Assembly: GCA_030696465.1 (NCBI GenBank)
Contig: JAUYSE010000182.1
Span: 1 to 8,992, forward strand
DNA length: 8,992 bases
Source of the DNA: Legionellaceae bacterium
GTDB lineage: Bacteria > Pseudomonadota > Gammaproteobacteria > Legionellales > Legionellaceae
Direction: 5' to 3'
Shown here: positions 6,510 to 8,992 of the stretch, piece after piece
How positions within the stretch are numbered: position 1 is the first letter of the stretch
How the letters are laid out: each line of letters begins with the position of its first letter
Translations under genes and position numbers: made by a program
The notes under the pieces: model-generated
Told to the model about the DNA's origin: nothing
The model's input: the letters and a program-made list of their open reading frames with translations, nothing else
Databases searched by the model: none

Positions 6510-6896
6510 TTATTTCCAAAATTTAATAATCAAACTTTTCATTCGTGCAATTTCTTCTGGATGAAAAATCTTGCTAGCGCTGTCTCCTAGGTTGAGGCAT
6601 ACCGCGACGTGCTCCCCAACGCCTTTTAAAAGATTCACGCCTGTCAGACGTAAAATTTTGATTTGTTTTGCGATGTCTTTTGCCCACACATCGAGAGTAT
6701 CTGTGTTTGTAAAAGCAGGCAGATATTGTATGCCATTTTCTTCCAAATAAAGAACCTCTGGAGCGTCTTCTGCGCTATGCGCATGAATAGGAATCATAAA
6801 ATTGGCTTTAATAAACTCTAAATAAGCTTTATCGATAGCGCGTGAATCGTCAGGATGTTGTAAAGCATAAGCGACCGCATGTTCCAATGTAGACAT
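6510..6896 (-). CDS. SseB N-terminal-domain protein (single domain)
   Basis: The 128-residue protein resembles the SseB N-terminal domain. It has an N-terminal helix pair (LEHAVAYALQHPDDSRAIDKAYLEFIKANFMIPI), a strand ending LEENGIQYLPAFTNTDTLDVW (51-71) and LNLGDSASKIFHPEEIARMK (101-120), matching the family's LPAFTS and N-P-G-S...peEi motifs. E. coli SseB is about twice as long with a second domain, which is absent here. The protein has no signal peptide or membrane segment and is presumably cytosolic. The biochemical role of the family is unclear; the name comes from serine sensitivity on overexpression in E. coli. A weak AGAGA ribosome site lies 9 nt before the ATG. A TAAAAT -10 candidate lies at 6936-6941 on the minus strand. 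The gene is divergent from the Hfq-like gene. Confidence 0.8.
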   Translation of the reverse strand: MSTLEHAVAYALQHPDDSRAIDKAYLEFIKANFMIPIHAHSAEDAPEVLYLEENGIQYLPAFTNTDTLDVWAKDIAKQIKILRLTGVNLLKGVGEHVAVCLNLGDSASKIFHPEEIARMKSLIIKFWK

Positions 6897-6963
6897 ATAT
6901 ATTATCTCTGATAAGTGTTTCGTGTGCAGGAAAGTATTTTAGATTAAAAATATATTAAATTCA

Positions 6964-6990
6964 TTAGGTTCTTTAACTTAAGACACCTAA
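6964..6990. promoter_or_regulatory. Imperfect palindrome in the sseB-like / hfq-like divergent gap
   Basis: TTAGGTTCTT (6964-6973) can pair with AAGA (6980-6983) and ACCTAA (6985-6990), leaving one unpaired C and a six-base centre. It lies upstream of both divergent genes and just before the TATAAT of the hfq-like gene, so it is well placed to be an operator. The AGTTTTAT that follows would also suit a weak terminator. The AT-rich stem makes either reading tentative. Confidence 0.3.
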
Positions 6991-7014
6991 AGTTTTATCG
7001 GTGGTCGACGATAA

Positions 7015-7020
7015 TATAAT
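7015..7020 (+). promoter_or_regulatory. -10 box for the hfq-like / hdeD operon
   Basis: A perfect TATAAT lies about 45 nt upstream of the hfq-like start, giving a leader of roughly 36 nt. The -35 region at 17 bp spacing (GTTTTA, 6992-6997) is poor. The promoter may be weak, or activated through the palindrome at 6964-6990. Confidence 0.5.
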
Positions 7021-7062
7021 TATAACGTACATCATCAAACAAAAATAAATAAGGGGATGGTC

Positions 7063-7263
7063 ATGATGAGTGCTCTGCAAGACAGCTTTATTACTCAGTT
7101 AATCACTAACCAAATTAATGTATCTATATTTTTGGTAAGCGGTATTAAACTTCACGGAATTATTGATTCGCATGATAGTGAAGTTATTTTTCTCAAAGGG
7201 ACGGTAACTCAAGCGGTATATAAGCATGCTATCTCTACCATTGTACCTAACCGCACAGAGTAA
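7063..7263 (+). CDS. hfq: Divergent Hfq (Sm-like RNA chaperone)
   Basis: Hfq forms cytosolic hexameric rings that bind sRNAs and mRNAs. Numbered from the ATG at 7057, this protein aligns with E. coli Hfq without gaps: Sm1 at VSIFLVSGIKLHGIIDS (22-38), Sm2 at YKHAISTIVP (55-64). Kept are Gln8, the aromatic at 25 (Phe for Tyr), Gly29-Ile30-Lys31-Leu32, Lys47, Tyr55-Lys56-His57 and Thr61. Changed are the rim residues Arg16/Arg17/Arg19 (Ile/Thr/Gln) and the proximal pocket's Phe39, Gln41 and Phe42 (His, Ser, Glu). The C-terminal tail is almost absent. AAGGGG (7051-7056) abuts the ATG at 7057, so 7063 (6-nt spacer) or 7066 is the better start. miaA and hflX, the usual neighbours, are missing. hdeD follows after 15 nt. 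It could be a second, specialised Hfq. Confidence 0.92.
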   Translation: MMSALQDSFITQLITNQINVSIFLVSGIKLHGIIDSHDSEVIFLKGTVTQAVYKHAISTIVPNRTE

Positions 7264-7278
7264 TTTTGGGAGGATGTT

Positions 7279-7797
7279 ATGGATACTACAGAACGTTTTG
7301 GTAAAAAAATGACGGTGTTAGGCGTGTTCGCTATTATCTTGGGCATGCTTGCGATGTTGGCACCTGGGCTGACAGGATTATCTATTGCTTTTTTAGTCGG
7401 GATACTGGTTACCATGACAGGGATTATTCGCATGTTTTGGGCTTTTAAAGTGCGAGGTTTTGGCCATGAGTTGTTCACATTTTTTATTGGCATGCTGACC
7501 TTGATTTGTGGTGTGGCTATGCTGGCGAATCCTTTGTTTGCGGTGAGTGTGTTGACGCTTGTTTTGGTCGTGTACTTTATTCTCGATGGGATGTTTGAAA
7601 TTATGGCTGGTTTTTATGTGCAGCCTGTGTCGGGATGGTTGATATTTTCTGGTGTGATCTCTATTTTACTCGGACTTTTAATGACCGTTCAGTTTCCATT
7701 GACAGGCGCTTGGGCCATTGGGATTTTGTTTGGTATTAAGATGTTCTTTATCGGTTTGATTATGGTAACCGGCGGTTCTGAAATAGCGAAGAAATAG
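7279..7797 (+). CDS. hdeD: HdeD family (DUF308) inner-membrane protein
   Basis: The 172-residue protein is almost all membrane helix. There are six segments, at about 11-29, 33-52, 65-83, 88-109, 119-137 and 143-165, with a short polar N-terminus and a charged EIAKK end. The helices fall into three similar pairs, each opening with a G-x-x-x-I/L-x-x-G-x-x-M/L run ending in Pro: GVFAIILGMLAMLAP, GMLTLICGVAMLANP, GVISILLGLLMTVQFP. This is the internal threefold repeat of the HdeD family. E. coli HdeD contributes to acid resistance at high cell density; its molecular action is not settled, so an acid-stress role here is inference, though apt for a bacterium of acidic vacuoles. A strong GGGAGGA site (7268-7274) precedes the ATG. 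The 15-nt gap after hfq suggests co-transcription. Confidence 0.87.
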   Translation: MDTTERFGKKMTVLGVFAIILGMLAMLAPGLTGLSIAFLVGILVTMTGIIRMFWAFKVRGFGHELFTFFIGMLTLICGVAMLANPLFAVSVLTLVLVVYFILDGMFEIMAGFYVQPVSGWLIFSGVISILLGLLMTVQFPLTGAWAIGILFGIKMFFIGLIMVTGGSEIAKK

Positions 7798-7819
7798 CGT
7801 TCGTTTTGCTCTAGGACGT

Positions 7820-7848
7820 TTCCCATTTTCTATATTTTTGGGTATAAT
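7820..7848 (+). promoter_or_regulatory. Promoter of mnmG
   Basis: A perfect TATAAT (7843-7848) has TTCCCA (7820-7825) 17 bp upstream, matching four of six -35 positions. Transcription would start near 7855 and give a leader of only about 23 nt. No clear terminator separates it from hdeD. Confidence 0.55.
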
Positions 7849-7877
7849 GTCCTCCTTTTTGACAGATTTGATCGTTT

Positions 7878-8992
7878 ATGAATGCAGAACAGCATTATGA
7901 TGTGATTGTGATTGGTGCGGGGCATGCGGGCACTGAAGCTGCGTTGGCCGCTTCTCGTGCGGGTGCGCGTACTTTGTTGCTCACGCATAATCTTGATTTA
8001 TTAGGCCAAATGTCTTGTAACCCCGCAATAGGGGGTATTGGAAAAGGCCATCTTGTGAAAGAGATCGATGCCTTAGGTGGGGCAATGGCCTTGGCGGCCG
8101 ATCAAGCCGGTATTCAATTTCGCATTCTTAATGCTTCAAAAGGTCCAGCAGTGCGCGCAACACGTGCCCAAGCTGATCGCGTGCTTTATCGTCAAGCAAT
8201 ACGTTTAATATTGCAAACCGCCCCTAATCTGACCTTATTCCAACAGGCAGTAGAAGATATCATTATGGAGGGTGACAGAGTGACCGGCGTTGTGACGCAG
8301 TTGGGTCTCGTCTACACCGCGCAGGCAGTCATATTAACCGTAGGTACTTTTTTGGCGGGTAAAATTCATGTAGGCCTACATCAATCTGCGGGAGGGCGCG
8401 CAGGTGATCCGCCTGCCGTCACTTTGGCGCAGCGTTTACGAGAGCTCGCGTTTCCTGTCGGGCGATTGAAAACCGGAACGCCGCCACGTATTGATGGGCG
8501 TACGCTCGATTATAGTAAAATGTTAGCACAGCCTGGTGATACTCCGGTTCCTGTTTTTTCTTTTTTAGGCGAAGAGGCCGCACATCCAGAGCAAAGGCCT
8601 TGTTTCATCACGCACACGACTGAAAAAACACATGATATTATCCGTGCTAATTTAGATAAATCACCGATGTATTGTGGGGTGATTGAAGGGGTTGGACCGC
8701 GCTATTGTCCCTCAATAGAAGATAAAGTGGTGCGCTTTGCAGAGAAAGCCTCACATCAAATTTTTGTCGAGCCAGAAGGCTTGACGACGCATGAAATTTA
8801 TCCCAATGGGATTTCTACTAGCCTGCCTTTTTCAGTACAGATGGATTTTGTGAGAACCATCAAGGGATTTGAAAAAGCGCATATTACACGCCCAGGATAT
8901 GCTATCGAATATGATTTTTTTGATCCTCGTGGTTTGACGCCTTATTTACAGACTAAATCTATCGGGAATCTTTTTTTTGCCGGCCAAATTAA
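7878..8992 (+). CDS. mnmG: tRNA uridine-5-carboxymethylaminomethyl modification enzyme MnmG (GidA), 3' end outside window
   Basis: MnmG is an FAD-dependent cytosolic enzyme. Together with MnmE it installs the carboxymethylaminomethyl or aminomethyl group at C5 of wobble uridine 34 in tRNAs reading split codon boxes. The first 371 of roughly 625-630 residues are present without a frameshift. Visible are the FAD-binding GAGHAGTEAA (13-22), the family block SCNPAIGGIGKGHLVKEIDA (46-65), LKTGTPPRIDG (197-207) and the signature GVGPRYCPSIEDK (271-283). Both cysteines implicated in catalysis, Cys47 and Cys277 in E. coli numbering, fall at exactly those positions. The ATG has no obvious Shine-Dalgarno sequence (GATCGTTT just upstream), but the alignment of the cysteines and of the FAD motif supports this start. 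It has its own promoter. Confidence 0.97.
   Translation, partial: MNAEQHYDVIVIGAGHAGTEAALAASRAGARTLLLTHNLDLLGQMSCNPAIGGIGKGHLVKEIDALGGAMALAADQAGIQFRILNASKGPAVRATRAQADRVLYRQAIRLILQTAPNLTLFQQAVEDIIMEGDRVTGVVTQLGLVYTAQAVILTVGTFLAGKIHVGLHQSAGGRAGDPPAVTLAQRLRELAFPVGRLKTGTPPRIDGRTLDYSKMLAQPGDTPVPVFSFLGEEAAHPEQRPCFITHTTEKTHDIIRANLDKSPMYCGVIEGVGPRYCPSIEDKVVRFAEKASHQIFVEPEGLTTHEIYPNGISTSLPFSVQMDFVRTIKGFEKAHITRPGYAIEYDFFDPRGLTPYLQTKSIGNLFFAGQI

Noticed and set aside
825..6896. Serine theme linking sdaA with the SseB-like gene
   Set aside because: The SseB name reflects an overexpression phenotype in E. coli. The genes are more than 4 kb apart and not co-transcribed, so no link is supported.
7209..7493. 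Minus-strand open frame across hfq-like and hdeD
   Set aside because: It is antisense to two recognised genes and has no recognisable motif.
7814..7852. Interrupted dyad around the mnmG promoter (GGAC/GTCC and CCCA/TGGG)
   Set aside because: The half-sites are short and unevenly spaced, and the element overlaps the -35 and -10 boxes. It is likely to be chance.

Overview
The window looks like a chromosomal piece of a host-associated gammaproteobacterium, most likely of the order Legionellales (the Legionella / Coxiella / Rickettsiella group). The main reason is the adjacent pair dotU (icmH) and icmF. These encode inner-membrane partners of the Dot/Icm type IVB secretion system, and their lengths and architecture fit that system better than the type VI homologues TssL/TssM. 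Base composition is moderate, somewhat AT-rich, and the housekeeping genes are clearly gammaproteobacterial. No insertion sequence, integrase, CRISPR array or phage gene was seen.

Left part, all on the minus strand (1-2207): the first 54 codons of a RhlE-type DEAD-box RNA helicase; its upstream region, which holds a long nested inverted repeat that could be a structured leader; a complete tRNA-Phe(GAA) with encoded CCA and its own promoter; and a two-gene unit sdaA-yggX. That unit pairs a [4Fe-4S] L-serine ammonia-lyase with a short Fe(II)-trafficking / Fe-S protection protein, 10 nt apart.

Middle part, plus strand (2317-6429): dotU and icmF directly abut (TAG then ATG). A 35-codon frame may follow with an ATGA overlap at the icmF stop. 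Next is a small exported acidic protein with decapeptide-like repeats. This gene converges on a minus-strand single-domain SseB-like gene, and a nested palindrome (6449-6483) lies between them.

Right part (6897-8992): divergent from the SseB-like gene is an unusual Hfq. It keeps most of the distal-face residues and the Y-K-H motif, but lacks the rim arginines and the proximal-pocket Phe. It lies 15 nt upstream of an HdeD-family six-helix membrane protein. The window ends in the first 371 codons of mnmG (gidA), which has its own TATAAT promoter.

Best candidates for something not standard: the rim-less Hfq in an hdeD operon away from miaA/hflX, the repeat-containing secreted protein with the possible micro-ORF behind icmF, and the structured region upstream of the helicase. 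No unmistakably new multi-gene system is visible.
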